From: Terriglobia bacterium
GTDB taxonomy: Bacteria; Acidobacteriota; Vicinamibacteria; Vicinamibacterales; CAVVIG01
DNA length: 59,687 nucleotides
Direction of reading: 5' to 3'
NCBI GenBank assembly: GCA_020073005.1
Contig: JAIQFX010000019.1
Location: 1 to 59,687 of the forward strand
Positions 7,085 to 14,846 of the stretch are shown here, one piece after another. Position numbers and translations under genes: made by a program. Within the stretch, counting starts at the first letter, position 1; every line of letters begins with the position of its first letter. The notes beneath the pieces were generated by a model. That model ran no database searches. It saw nothing but the letters and a program-made list of their open reading frames with translations, and was not told where the DNA came from.

Positions 7085-8215
7085 ATGCGTGATCGATTGA
7101 TTGCCCTCGCCGGATCGCTCGCGGTAGCCACGGTCGCCGTGGGGCTGACGCCGCATTCGCTGGCCGCGCAGGCCGCGAAGCCGGCGGCCCCGAAGCCGGC
7201 AGCAAAGCCAGCCGCGCCGCCACGCGCGGCCGACGGTCATCCGGATTTCACGGGCTTCTACGACGTCGCGACGATGACGCCGGTCGAGCGGCCGAACGGC
7301 GCGCCGCTGGTGCTGAGCGACAAGGAAGCCGCCGCGATGGAGGCGTACGAGTACGCCCGGCAGGTGAAGAACGACGCGCCGATCGCGGGCGATCGGTCGG
7401 CGCCGCCGGTCGGCGGCGAGCAGACGCAGCCCAAGTCGTACCTCGAGTTCCTCGAGCGCGCCGGCGGCGGCGTCGTCGGCGGCTACAACAACTTCTGGCT
7501 CGCGGGCGGGATGAAGATGATCACGGTCGATGGACAGAAGCGCAGCTCGCTCGTCATCGATCCGCCGGACGGCAAGGTGCCGCCGATGAAGCAGGAAGCG
7601 CGCGACCGCAACGCCCGGTTCCTCGCCGGCGCCGTCAGTCCCGATGCGAGCGAGAGCGCGTCGGCGGGCCCGCCCGGAGCGTTCGACGGTCCGGAGCTGC
7701 GTCCGCTGGCCGAGCGCTGCCTCCTCGGGTTCGGCAACACGTCCGGACCGCCGACGCTGCCGAACTACTTCTACAACAACATGAAGCAGATCGTGCAGAC
7801 GAAGGACACGATCATGATCCTCAACGAGATGGTGCACGACGCGCGCATCATCCGGATGAACGCCGAGCATCTGCCGCAGAACATCCGCCGGTGGATGGGG
7901 GACTCGGTGGGCCGCTGGGAGGGCGACACGCTCGTCGTCGACACGACGAACTTCACGAGCAAGACGCAGTTCCGCGGATCGAGCGAGAACCTGCACGTCG
8001 TCGAGCGCTTCTCGTGGATGGACGGCAACCTGCGCTATCGCTTCACGGTCGACGATCCGTCGACGTGGGATCGTGCCTGGACCGGCGAGTATCCGTGGGT
8101 CGCCAGCACCGAGGGCCTCTACGAGTACGCGTGCCATGAAGGCAACTACGCGCTCGGCGACATGCTGCGCGGCGCGCGCGCGAAGGAAGCGGAGGACGCG
8201 GCGAAGAAGCCGTGA
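7085..8215 (+). CDS. Secreted protein of unknown function, paralogue of the divergent gene
   Basis: A 376-residue exported protein of the same family as 5901-7013: ADGHPDFTGFYD, VGGYNNFWLAGG, ERCLLGFGNTSGPPTLP, EMVHDARIIRMNAEHLPQ, WEGDTLVVDTTNF and YACHEGNYALGDML. An Ala/Pro/Lys-rich segment (AAKPAAPKPAAKPAAPP) follows the signal peptide. The ATG at 7085 is preceded by GGAG at 9 bp and opens the hydrophobic signal; an ATG at 7067 is the alternative. Its stop overlaps the GTG of the acyltransferase gene, so the two are probably co-transcribed. Confidence 0.75.
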   Translation: MRDRLIALAGSLAVATVAVGLTPHSLAAQAAKPAAPKPAAKPAAPPRAADGHPDFTGFYDVATMTPVERPNGAPLVLSDKEAAAMEAYEYARQVKNDAPIAGDRSAPPVGGEQTQPKSYLEFLERAGGGVVGGYNNFWLAGGMKMITVDGQKRSSLVIDPPDGKVPPMKQEARDRNARFLAGAVSPDASESASAGPPGAFDGPELRPLAERCLLGFGNTSGPPTLPNYFYNNMKQIVQTKDTIMILNEMVHDARIIRMNAEHLPQNIRRWMGDSVGRWEGDTLVVDTTNFTSKTQFRGSSENLHVVERFSWMDGNLRYRFTVDDPSTWDRAWTGEYPWVASTEGLYEYACHEGNYALGDMLRGARAKEAEDAAKKP

Positions 8216-10182
8216 GCGCTCCGGACGACTACCGGCCTGACATCGACGGCCTCCGCGCGGTGGCCGTCGGCGTCGTCATCCTCTTTCACGCCACGCCCGA
8301 CGTCCTGCCGGGCGGATTCATCGGCGTCGACGTTTTCTTCGTCGTCTCCGGCTATCTCATCACGTCGATCATCCTGAGGGAAATCCGCGGCGGCACGTTC
8401 ACGCTGCGGAATTTCTACGCGCGCCGGTGCCGGCGCATCCTGCCCGCGCTCGTCGTCGTGCTGGCGGCGACCTGGGCGATCGGGCGCGCGGCGCTTACGC
8501 AGGCGGACTTCCAGACGGTCGGCAAGCACATCCTCGGCGGATCCACGTTCACGTCGAACATCCTGCTGTGGCGCGAGACCGGGTACTTCGACATCGCGGC
8601 CGTCCGCAAGCCGCTGCTGCACCTGTGGTCGCTCGGCGTCGAAGAGCAGTTCTATCTGGTCTGGCCGCCGCTCGCGATGCTGGCGGTCGTGCGGCGTTGG
8701 CATCCGCTGTGGCTCTCCTCGATTCTCCTCGCCGGATCGCTGGCCCTGGCGATCGCGCTGTCGCCCGCGCACGGCGATGCGACGTTCTATCTCCTGCCCA
8801 TGCGGATGTGGGAGTTGCTGGTCGGCGCGGTGCTCGTTCAGCTGGAATGGCGCGCAGGCGGAGGGCCGGCACCCCGCCGGCCGAACAGCGTCTGGCGCGA
8901 GGCGCGGGCCGTCGTCGGTCTTCTGTTGATCGGCGCCGTCTGCTTCTTTGATCCCGGAACCGGACGCGCGCGCATCGGCTGGCTGGTCGCGCCGGTGCTG
9001 GGCGCGGCGCTCGTCATTTCCGCGAGAGGCGCGTGGGTCAACCGGCGTCTGCTCGCGCCGCGAGCGGTCGTCCTGATGGGATTGATCAGCTATCCGCTGT
9101 ACCTGTGGCACTGGCCGCTGCTCTCGGTCGTGACGCTCCTGGCCGGTCAGACGACGATGCAGCAGCTCGGATTGCTGAAGGCCGGCGCGGTGCTGCTCGC
9201 GTTCGTGCTCGCGGCGCTGACGTGGCGCTGGGTCGAGCTCCCGCTGCGCCGGCTCGCGACGCCGACGGCGGCGCGGCCTCGCCGCACCGAACAGGTGCTC
9301 GTGTTTTCCGCGTGCGTCCTGATCGCGATGAGCGTCGTCGGCGTGCGGACGTGGGATCGCGGGCGCAGGCCGCCTGAGGTGGACACCATCGCTGGCGACG
9401 AGCCGCTCCTCGATACCACCGCGCTGTTCCCCGGAGCCGACCATCCACGGATGTCGTCGGCGGATTCCGTCGTCGTGCTGCTCGGAGACAGCCACGCGAA
9501 TCATCTCGTGCCCGGCCTCGTGCCTGAGGCGCGCAAGCACAAGTTCGGTGTGACCTACATTGGACTCCCAGGGTGTCCCGGCGTCCCGCTCAGCACCAGT
9601 ATTTGGGGAGCTCCCGACATGTTCGAGCAATGCCAATCGCTGACGGACGCGACGCTGTCGCATTTCGTTCCCGATCCGACCGCGAAAATCTTCGTCTTCG
9701 CCGTCAGGGGCGGTCTCTATACGGTAGGGACCGACAGTGCCGACACGAAGACCGGCAAGCCGCGGGTCGAGGTCTCTCTCGAGACGCGCCAGCGCGTGTT
9801 GTTCGAAGGCTATACGAAGGTGATGAGCCAGCTCGAGCGCGCGGGAAAGCGGTTCGCGCTGGTCCAGGATGTCCCTGAGCTCGGCTTCGATCCGTACTAC
9901 TGCGAGGCGCGATTCGCGACGGCGAAGTTCATGGGGAACGAGTGTTCGATCGCGCGCGAGACCGTCGACGATCGCCAGCGAGACTATCGTCGCGTCGTCA
10001 CGCGGCTGCAGCAGGACCATCCGCAGCTGCTGGTGTTCGATCCGTTGCCGCTCTTCTGCGACAGCCGCTGGTGCTACGCGAAACGGAACGGCATGATGAT
10101 GTATCGGGACACCACGCATCTTTCGGCCGCCGGGAGCGCGCTCCTGGCCGAGGGGCTCGTCAAGATTCTATTCCGACCGTAG
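8212..10182 (+). CDS. Acyltransferase 3 / SGNH hydrolase fusion (OafA-type O-acetyltransferase)
   Basis: A 656-residue membrane protein. Residues 1 to about 370 are an acyltransferase-3 domain with about ten membrane segments, starting YRPDIDGLRAVAVG with the catalytic-type His in VVILFHATP and the FIGVDVFFVVSGYL motif. Residues about 400 to 656 are an extracytoplasmic SGNH domain: VVLLGDSHANH (Ser block) and RDTTHLSAAGS (Asp/His block). Relatives transfer acetyl groups from the cytoplasm to surface polysaccharide. The GTG start overlaps the preceding TGA (GTGA), implying coupling. The acceptor cannot be told. Confidence 0.9.
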   Translation: MSAPDDYRPDIDGLRAVAVGVVILFHATPDVLPGGFIGVDVFFVVSGYLITSIILREIRGGTFTLRNFYARRCRRILPALVVVLAATWAIGRAALTQADFQTVGKHILGGSTFTSNILLWRETGYFDIAAVRKPLLHLWSLGVEEQFYLVWPPLAMLAVVRRWHPLWLSSILLAGSLALAIALSPAHGDATFYLLPMRMWELLVGAVLVQLEWRAGGGPAPRRPNSVWREARAVVGLLLIGAVCFFDPGTGRARIGWLVAPVLGAALVISARGAWVNRRLLAPRAVVLMGLISYPLYLWHWPLLSVVTLLAGQTTMQQLGLLKAGAVLLAFVLAALTWRWVELPLRRLATPTAARPRRTEQVLVFSACVLIAMSVVGVRTWDRGRRPPEVDTIAGDEPLLDTTALFPGADHPRMSSADSVVVLLGDSHANHLVPGLVPEARKHKFGVTYIGLPGCPGVPLSTSIWGAPDMFEQCQSLTDATLSHFVPDPTAKIFVFAVRGGLYTVGTDSADTKTGKPRVEVSLETRQRVLFEGYTKVMSQLERAGKRFALVQDVPELGFDPYYCEARFATAKFMGNECSIARETVDDRQRDYRRVVTRLQQDHPQLLVFDPLPLFCDSRWCYAKRNGMMMYRDTTHLSAAGSALLAEGLVKILFRP

Positions 10183-10192
10183 GCGATCGGAT

Positions 10193-12355
10193 CTACTGCG
10201 GAGCCTTGGCTGCGCTGTTCGCCGTCTCGATGCGTGCGTAGTCGAATGCGACTGAGAGACACCGCGTGTCACTGCTTCCCGGCGCGACGACCGCGGGCAC
10301 GCCGCAATGGTTGAATTCGAAGTCCATGCGATTGACGCCCGGCACCAGGAATCTGTCGGGAATCGGGAACGTCTGCACGCTCCACCCATCCGGAAGAACC
10401 GTCGAGCCGATGGCCGTGCCGTTGACGGTCAGCGATAGGCGCTGCGGCGGCGCGCCGGCGTACGAGAACGGCTGGACCTTGAGCGTCAGGCCGACTGACT
10501 TGGCGTCACGCAAGTCGACCCACACGCGAGACGTCGTTCCTTCCGCCCACGCCGCCGTCAGCGCCTCCTGATCCCGGCGCTCGCTTTGCGCCCAGCCCAT
10601 CGTCAATGCCGGGTCGGGATGATCAGGAGAGAAGTCGAGGACGATCGGCAGTGGCGTCGCCGCGATCGTGCCCTCGACGCGATAGAAGATCGTTTCGCCG
10701 TCGTCAGCGAGGAGCCGGAGTGGAAACGCGTTGACGACGAGCGCCGCGAGCCGCCGCGACTGCGGCTCGCCGGCGATGCGGCGGTGAATGACGACGTAGC
10801 GAATATGGAAGAGCCGGAGGAAATCGCCGGCGTCGACCGCTTCGCCGGGATCGGTTTCCGGGGGATTCCTCAGCAGCTTCATCACCGGAAAGCTGTCAGC
10901 GAAGTCCTCGTACCACGGGTGCAGCCGATTCAGATATCCGCTCAGGAGTGGCTTGCCGTGCACTGTCTGGTAGTACTGATACATCGGCGTCGTCGTCGAG
11001 AGCGGGAGTTCCAGGACGGCGCCCGGATCGGGATCGCGCGCGATGTCACGATACGCAGCCGGAATCTGCGCGGCGAAGAGTGGAAACGGCAGAACGGCGA
11101 ATTCCGCGAGCGCGAGACCGATCGTTCCGATCAGAAGCGCTGAACGCGTCAGCCCGCTCCGCTCTCGCAGAAGCGCGGAGAGGCCGAGCGACGCGAGGAG
11201 CGCCAGCGCCAGCATCAGCGGCACGACGTACATGCTCAGGTCGCGGACGCCGGAGAACGGCGGGAGCCAGTAGATCAGATGTTGCGGGAGCGGGATGTTC
11301 CGATCGACGCCGCCGAGGTGAAGGAACGGTCCCAGCGCGAAGAAGAAGAAGACGACCGCGGACCAGGCCCAGGGCCGCGCCGCATGGCGCGCCGCCTTCG
11401 CGACCGCCACCGCTGCCAGCACGATCGGCGTGTACCCGAGATACGCCGTCTGCAGCGTGAAGTTGCCTCCGAATGACGCGCGAATCCCGCGGACGGCGCC
11501 GCCGAACAGCCAGTGATCGTACGCGGGCAGGAAGAAGGCGAGCGCGTCGACGCTCCAGTCCTTCATTTCGGCCAGAGACGACTGCAGCGGCGCGGCCGCG
11601 AGCCAGTTCCGCGTCGACGGAAGCAGGAACGGAATCGCCAGAATAATCGTGACGGGAATCACGACCGCCGCGAAACTGAGCGTCGGGACGACGAGCGCGC
11701 GGAGATCGAGTCGCCGTTCCGCGGACAGGAGAGACGCCAGCACGAGCACGCCGGTGAAGACGACCAGAAAGGCCGCGTAGTACCAGTACGACAGCATCGT
11801 GATGGCGAAGATGCCGCCGGCACGCAGCGCGTTCCCCTTCGTCGGATGGTCCAGCGTTTTGAGGACGAACAAGAGATAAAGCGGAATCCACGGAAGGCCA
11901 GTGACCACGTACAGGTGGCCCTGCAGGTTTGCGCCGACGATCGGCGAGAACGCGAAGACGACGCCGGCCAGCAGCGACGCCGCGCGATCGGCGGTCACGT
12001 ATTCCGCGAGGAGAAACGCGAAGTAGCCCGCGAAGGTGATCCCCAGCAACATCAGAATGTTGCCGACCGCGACCAGGTTCAGGGCCCCCAGCAGCGGAAG
12101 GGCCACTACGGCGGCGGATACAACCTGCACGATCGTCGGCAGGACGACGCCTGCCGGGTAGAAGATGAGCGTCGTGGACAGCGCGAGCGGAGGCCACAGG
12201 CCGACGCTTTTCTTCGCCAGCCACAAGGACCACAGCAGAAACCAGTACACGTGACGCCAGGGCTCGTTCTGCAGGTACTCGGGCATCGGCACGTGGCTCG
12301 ACAGCTTCGTGACGAGCGGAAACGTCATGCCGAGCGTGAGGACGCCGTAGAACAA
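10193..12355 (-). CDS. Large polytopic membrane protein, glycosyltransferase-C-like
   Basis: About 720 residues with some ten to twelve hydrophobic segments in the first 480, then a soluble C-terminal part. The segment LPPFSGVRDLSMYVVPLMLALA resembles a region found in multi-pass GT-C or YfhO-like proteins, so a role in polysaccharide or lipid-linked sugar transfer is possible but unproven. The frame runs upstream through the tRNA-Thr gene; because that tRNA is real, a start inside it is rejected. The first plausible start after it is the TTG at 12355 (FYGVLTLGMTFPLV), without a visible ribosome-binding site. It converges on the acyltransferase gene with a 10-bp gap. Confidence 0.65.
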   Translation of the reverse strand: MFYGVLTLGMTFPLVTKLSSHVPMPEYLQNEPWRHVYWFLLWSLWLAKKSVGLWPPLALSTTLIFYPAGVVLPTIVQVVSAAVVALPLLGALNLVAVGNILMLLGITFAGYFAFLLAEYVTADRAASLLAGVVFAFSPIVGANLQGHLYVVTGLPWIPLYLLFVLKTLDHPTKGNALRAGGIFAITMLSYWYYAAFLVVFTGVLVLASLLSAERRLDLRALVVPTLSFAAVVIPVTIILAIPFLLPSTRNWLAAAPLQSSLAEMKDWSVDALAFFLPAYDHWLFGGAVRGIRASFGGNFTLQTAYLGYTPIVLAAVAVAKAARHAARPWAWSAVVFFFFALGPFLHLGGVDRNIPLPQHLIYWLPPFSGVRDLSMYVVPLMLALALLASLGLSALLRERSGLTRSALLIGTIGLALAEFAVLPFPLFAAQIPAAYRDIARDPDPGAVLELPLSTTTPMYQYYQTVHGKPLLSGYLNRLHPWYEDFADSFPVMKLLRNPPETDPGEAVDAGDFLRLFHIRYVVIHRRIAGEPQSRRLAALVVNAFPLRLLADDGETIFYRVEGTIAATPLPIVLDFSPDHPDPALTMGWAQSERRDQEALTAAWAEGTTSRVWVDLRDAKSVGLTLKVQPFSYAGAPPQRLSLTVNGTAIGSTVLPDGWSVQTFPIPDRFLVPGVNRMDFEFNHCGVPAVVAPGSSDTRCLSVAFDYARIETANSAAKAPQ

Positions 12356-12375
12356 CGCGAAGGGGAGGGAGGATG

Positions 12376-12451
12376 TGGAGCCGGCGCGCGGACTCGAACC
12401 GCGGACCTGCTGATTACGAATCAGCTGCTCTACCAACTGAGCTACGCCGGC
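12376..12451 (-). tRNA. tRNA-Thr (anticodon CGT)
   Basis: Cloverleaf on the minus strand: acceptor GCCGGCG (12445-12451) pairs with CGCCGGC (12380-12386); D-arm with GTAGCTCAG; anticodon stem GCTGA/TCAGC with loop TTCGTAA, giving anticodon CGT; T-arm CGCGG-TTCGAGT-CCGCG. Discriminator T, and CCA is encoded at 12376-12378. Confidence 0.95.
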
Positions 12452-12472
12452 CAGGCGGCAACCCCCATAGTA

Positions 12473-13048
12473 CTACGGCTTCTTCTTCCGCAAGATCGGA
12501 ATATCCGGCCGCGGGTCGACGACGAAGCCGTCGCGGTTCGGCATCGTGATCCGCGGCAGCGTCGTCTGGCTCACGACGTCCTGTTCCTTGACGATGCCGT
12601 TCAGGTACAGCACGTAGGCCGTCACGCCGTAGATCTCGTCGGTCGTCATCGTGCCGGGATGATCGAACGGCATCGCGCGGTTGATGTAGTCCCACAGCGT
12701 CGTCGCGTACGGCCAGTAGCTGCCGACCGTCTTCAGCGGACGCGACGTGGCCAGCGATCCGCGTCCGCCCGCGAGCACGTCCTGCGGTCCTTCCGTGCCC
12801 GTTGGTCCGTGACACGTTTCGCACCGTCGCGTGTAGACCTCTTTGCCCGCGGCCGCCGTGCTGCTGCCCGGACGCAGACCCTTGCCGTCGGGCGTGACTT
12901 CGATGTCGATCGCTTTCAGTTCTTCAGCGGTTGGCGGTCGGCCGACGCCGTACGTCGGGGACTGCGCGACAAGGGAACGCTCGCCTGAAAGGCTCGCGCT
13001 GCAAAGAACCAGCGTCAGGATCGCGAGGCGCTCAAGCGCGATTGCCAT
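12473..13048 (-). CDS. c-type cytochrome, sulfite dehydrogenase electron acceptor (SoxD/SorB-like)
   Basis: A 191-residue exported monohaem cytochrome with haem motif RCETCHG and a distal methionine region (INRAMPFDHPGTM). The N-terminal YGVGRPPTAEELKAIDIEV and the C-terminal MPNRDGFVVDPRPDIP are typical of SoxD-like subunits. It overlaps the 3' end of the molybdopterin gene by 17 bp, so the two form an operon; the cytochrome probably takes electrons from sulfite oxidation in the periplasm. A 22-bp sequence also found in the siroheme synthase gene lies in its signal peptide region (SASLSGERS). Confidence 0.85.
   Translation of the reverse strand: MAIALERLAILTLVLCSASLSGERSLVAQSPTYGVGRPPTAEELKAIDIEVTPDGKGLRPGSSTAAAGKEVYTRRCETCHGPTGTEGPQDVLAGGRGSLATSRPLKTVGSYWPYATTLWDYINRAMPFDHPGTMTTDEIYGVTAYVLYLNGIVKEQDVVSQTTLPRITMPNRDGFVVDPRPDIPILRKKKP
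12979..13000. repeat. Dispersed 22-bp element, copy 1
   Basis: A 22-bp sequence (begins GCTCGCCTGAAAGG, ends CTCGCGCT) is identical to positions 23927-23948. It has a small internal hairpin GCCT-GAA-AGGC. Here it is in frame in the signal peptide region of the cytochrome gene (minus strand). Confidence 0.6.
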
Positions 13049-14261
13049 TGGTGATCTTTCCGTCGGCCGTGATCTTCCACGCCTGGATACCGTTGTTGTG
13101 ATAGTTGGAATTCAGGCCGCGAATCTCCACCAGCTGCGGCAGCGGCGGCTGTGTGTACCCGGTCTCGTCGGTACAGCGCGACGCGAAGAGCGCCTCCTTG
13201 CCGTCCCACTTCCACGTCCAGCGGAAACGCGTGTGGGCCTTCGGCAGGACGGGCGACTGCAGCTCCGCCGGCTGCCAGGTGTTGCCGCCGTCCATCGTGA
13301 TCTCGACGCTGGCGATCGCGCCGCGGCCAGACCACGCGATGCCGGTCAGTTCGTAGAGCCCCGGTCCCGGCAGCGTGTCGCCGCCGGACGGCCGCGTGAT
13401 GAGCGACTTCGGTTCCATGTCGAACGTGAACTGGCGCGCCGTGCCATCGGGCATCAGGTCGGTGTACTTCGACGTCTCCTCGCGCGACATCGCGGGCTGA
13501 TCCATCAGCTTCAGGCGGCGCAGCCACTTCACGTTCGAGTTGCCTTCCCATCCGGGCAGGAACAGCCGCATCGGGTAGCCCTGCTCGGGCCGCAGCGGTT
13601 CGCCGTTCTGCGCGTACGCGATGAACGCATCGTCCATCAGCTTTTTGATCGGGATGCTGCGCGACAGCTTGCACGCGTCGGCGCCTTCGGCGAGCGCCCA
13701 CGTCGCGGCGGGCTGGACGCCGCACTCGTTCAGCAGCAGCGCAACCGAGACGCCGGTCCACTCGCTGCAGCTCGTCAGTCCGTGCGAGCGCTGGACGTCG
13801 GTTTCCGCGCCGCCGCCGCGCCATTCGCTGCTGCTGTTGCCCGAGCACTCGAGGAAATGGATACGCGAGATCGACGGCATCCGCTTCAGATCAGCGACGG
13901 CGAAGGCGAGCGGCCGGTCGACGAGCCCGTGAATCGTCAGCGTGTGCGTCGCCGGATCGATCTCGGGCACGCCCGAGTGATGGCGTTCGAAGTGCAGCGA
14001 CGAGGGCGTGATGATTCCGTACGTATCGTGGAGCGGCGTGCGGCTCGACGCTTCCTCGAGCGGAACTTTGGTGTTCTGATTGAAGAACCGCGTCGTCTTT
14101 TCGAACTTCGATCGCGATCCGTACGGGCTGACGGCGGCGCCCAGCGCGCGCGGTTCGGCCGGCGCCGCGTCGGGCTTCGCGCGACAGGCGACGAGGGCCG
14201 CGCTCCACATTGCACCCAGGGCGCCCCGGCCGAGAAACCAGCGGCGCGATTTCGATTCCAT
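13032..14261 (-). CDS. soxC: SoxC-like molybdopterin sulfite dehydrogenase
   Basis: A 409-residue protein of the sulfite oxidase family with a twin-arginine-like leader (SRRWFLGRGALG), the Moco-ligand cysteine in FLECSGNSSSEW, substrate-site residues around RHHSGVPEIDP and the C-terminal dimerisation domain (GGNTWQPAELQ). It oxidises sulfite or a sulfane group outside the cytoplasm and passes electrons to the overlapping cytochrome c gene. No soxXYZAB genes are in the window, so an isolated sulfite dehydrogenase is more likely than a full Sox system. It is divergent from the MarR gene at 14324. Confidence 0.88.
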   Translation of the reverse strand: MESKSRRWFLGRGALGAMWSAALVACRAKPDAAPAEPRALGAAVSPYGSRSKFEKTTRFFNQNTKVPLEEASSRTPLHDTYGIITPSSLHFERHHSGVPEIDPATHTLTIHGLVDRPLAFAVADLKRMPSISRIHFLECSGNSSSEWRGGGAETDVQRSHGLTSCSEWTGVSVALLLNECGVQPAATWALAEGADACKLSRSIPIKKLMDDAFIAYAQNGEPLRPEQGYPMRLFLPGWEGNSNVKWLRRLKLMDQPAMSREETSKYTDLMPDGTARQFTFDMEPKSLITRPSGGDTLPGPGLYELTGIAWSGRGAIASVEITMDGGNTWQPAELQSPVLPKAHTRFRWTWKWDGKEALFASRCTDETGYTQPPLPQLVEIRGLNSNYHNNGIQAWKITADGKITNGNRA

Positions 14262-14280
14262 GGGCGCCTATTCTATGGCC

Positions 14281-14308
14281 TTGCGCAAGCGAGCCGCCGC
14301 AGTATGAT
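14281..14308 (+). promoter_or_regulatory. Candidate promoter of the MarR gene
   Basis: TTGCGC (14281-14286), 16-bp spacer, TATGAT (14303-14308). The predicted transcript start is about 9 bp before the ATG at 14324. Confidence 0.5.
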
Positions 14309-14323
14309 CCATGCCTGAACCAA

Positions 14324-14743
14324 ATGGCCGTCACCCAACAATCCTCGCTGTTCGCCGTCCTGCGTACCGCCAGCTGCCTGGAAAGCCGAGTCGAAGCGAG
14401 ACTCGCCGACATCGGCTTGTCCCTTCCGAAGCTCGCGGCGCTCCAGCGGTTGACGCAGGCGGGCGAGTCGCTGCCGCTGGGGCAGCTCGCGGAGAAGCTG
14501 GCGTGCGTGAAGTCGAACGTCACGCAGCTCGTCGATCGCCTGGAAGCCGATGGTCTCGTCGCTCGCACGGCCGATCCGAACGATGGCCGCTCGCGCATCG
14601 CCGTCCTGACCGCGGCCGGCCGAAGGGCCTTCGCGCGCGGCATCGGGATTCAGCGGCAGGCGGAGCAGGAACTCTTCAGTGTGCTCACGCCCGACGAATC
14701 CGATCATCTTCACCGGTTGCTCGCCAAACTCGACGCCCACTGA
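14324..14743 (+). CDS. MarR-family transcriptional regulator
   Basis: A 139-residue single-domain MarR protein. The helix-turn-helix is seen at PLGQLAEKLACVKSNVTQLVDRLEADGLV, here in two parts, followed by the wing DPNDGRSRIAVLTAAGRRA. It lies divergently from soxC with a 62-bp shared spacer, so it may control the sulfite dehydrogenase pair (inference). A single Cys (ACVKS) precedes the recognition helix and another (ASCLES) lies near the N-terminus; either could be redox sensing, but nothing proves it. Confidence 0.88.
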   Translation: MAVTQQSSLFAVLRTASCLESRVEARLADIGLSLPKLAALQRLTQAGESLPLGQLAEKLACVKSNVTQLVDRLEADGLVARTADPNDGRSRIAVLTAAGRRAFARGIGIQRQAEQELFSVLTPDESDHLHRLLAKLDAH

Positions 14744-14766
14744 ACCGGTCGCGGCGGCATCCGCGG

Positions 14767-14795
14767 TTGCCTCAAGTACGACGCTGCGCTACGAT
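14767..14795 (+). promoter_or_regulatory. Candidate uvrA promoter
   Basis: TTGCCT (14767-14772), 17-bp spacer, TACGAT (14790-14795), about 50 bp before the uvrA start. Confidence 0.55.
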
Positions 14796-14846
14796 GGGGG
14801 TTTAAGCGCTCCCCAAAGTTTGCAGCCATCAGGTCGTACACCGCGC

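Noticed and set aside
8146-10119. 657-codon minus-strand frame opposite the acyltransferase gene
   Set aside because: Low-complexity Arg/Asp/Gln composition and no motifs; the + frame has a complete acyltransferase-3/SGNH protein.
12356-12436. ATG at 12436 as start of the large membrane protein
   Set aside because: It lies inside the tRNA-Thr gene, whose cloverleaf is complete.
14767-14846. LexA/SOS box upstream of uvrA
   Set aside because: No convincing palindromic SOS-type sequence was found near the promoter.
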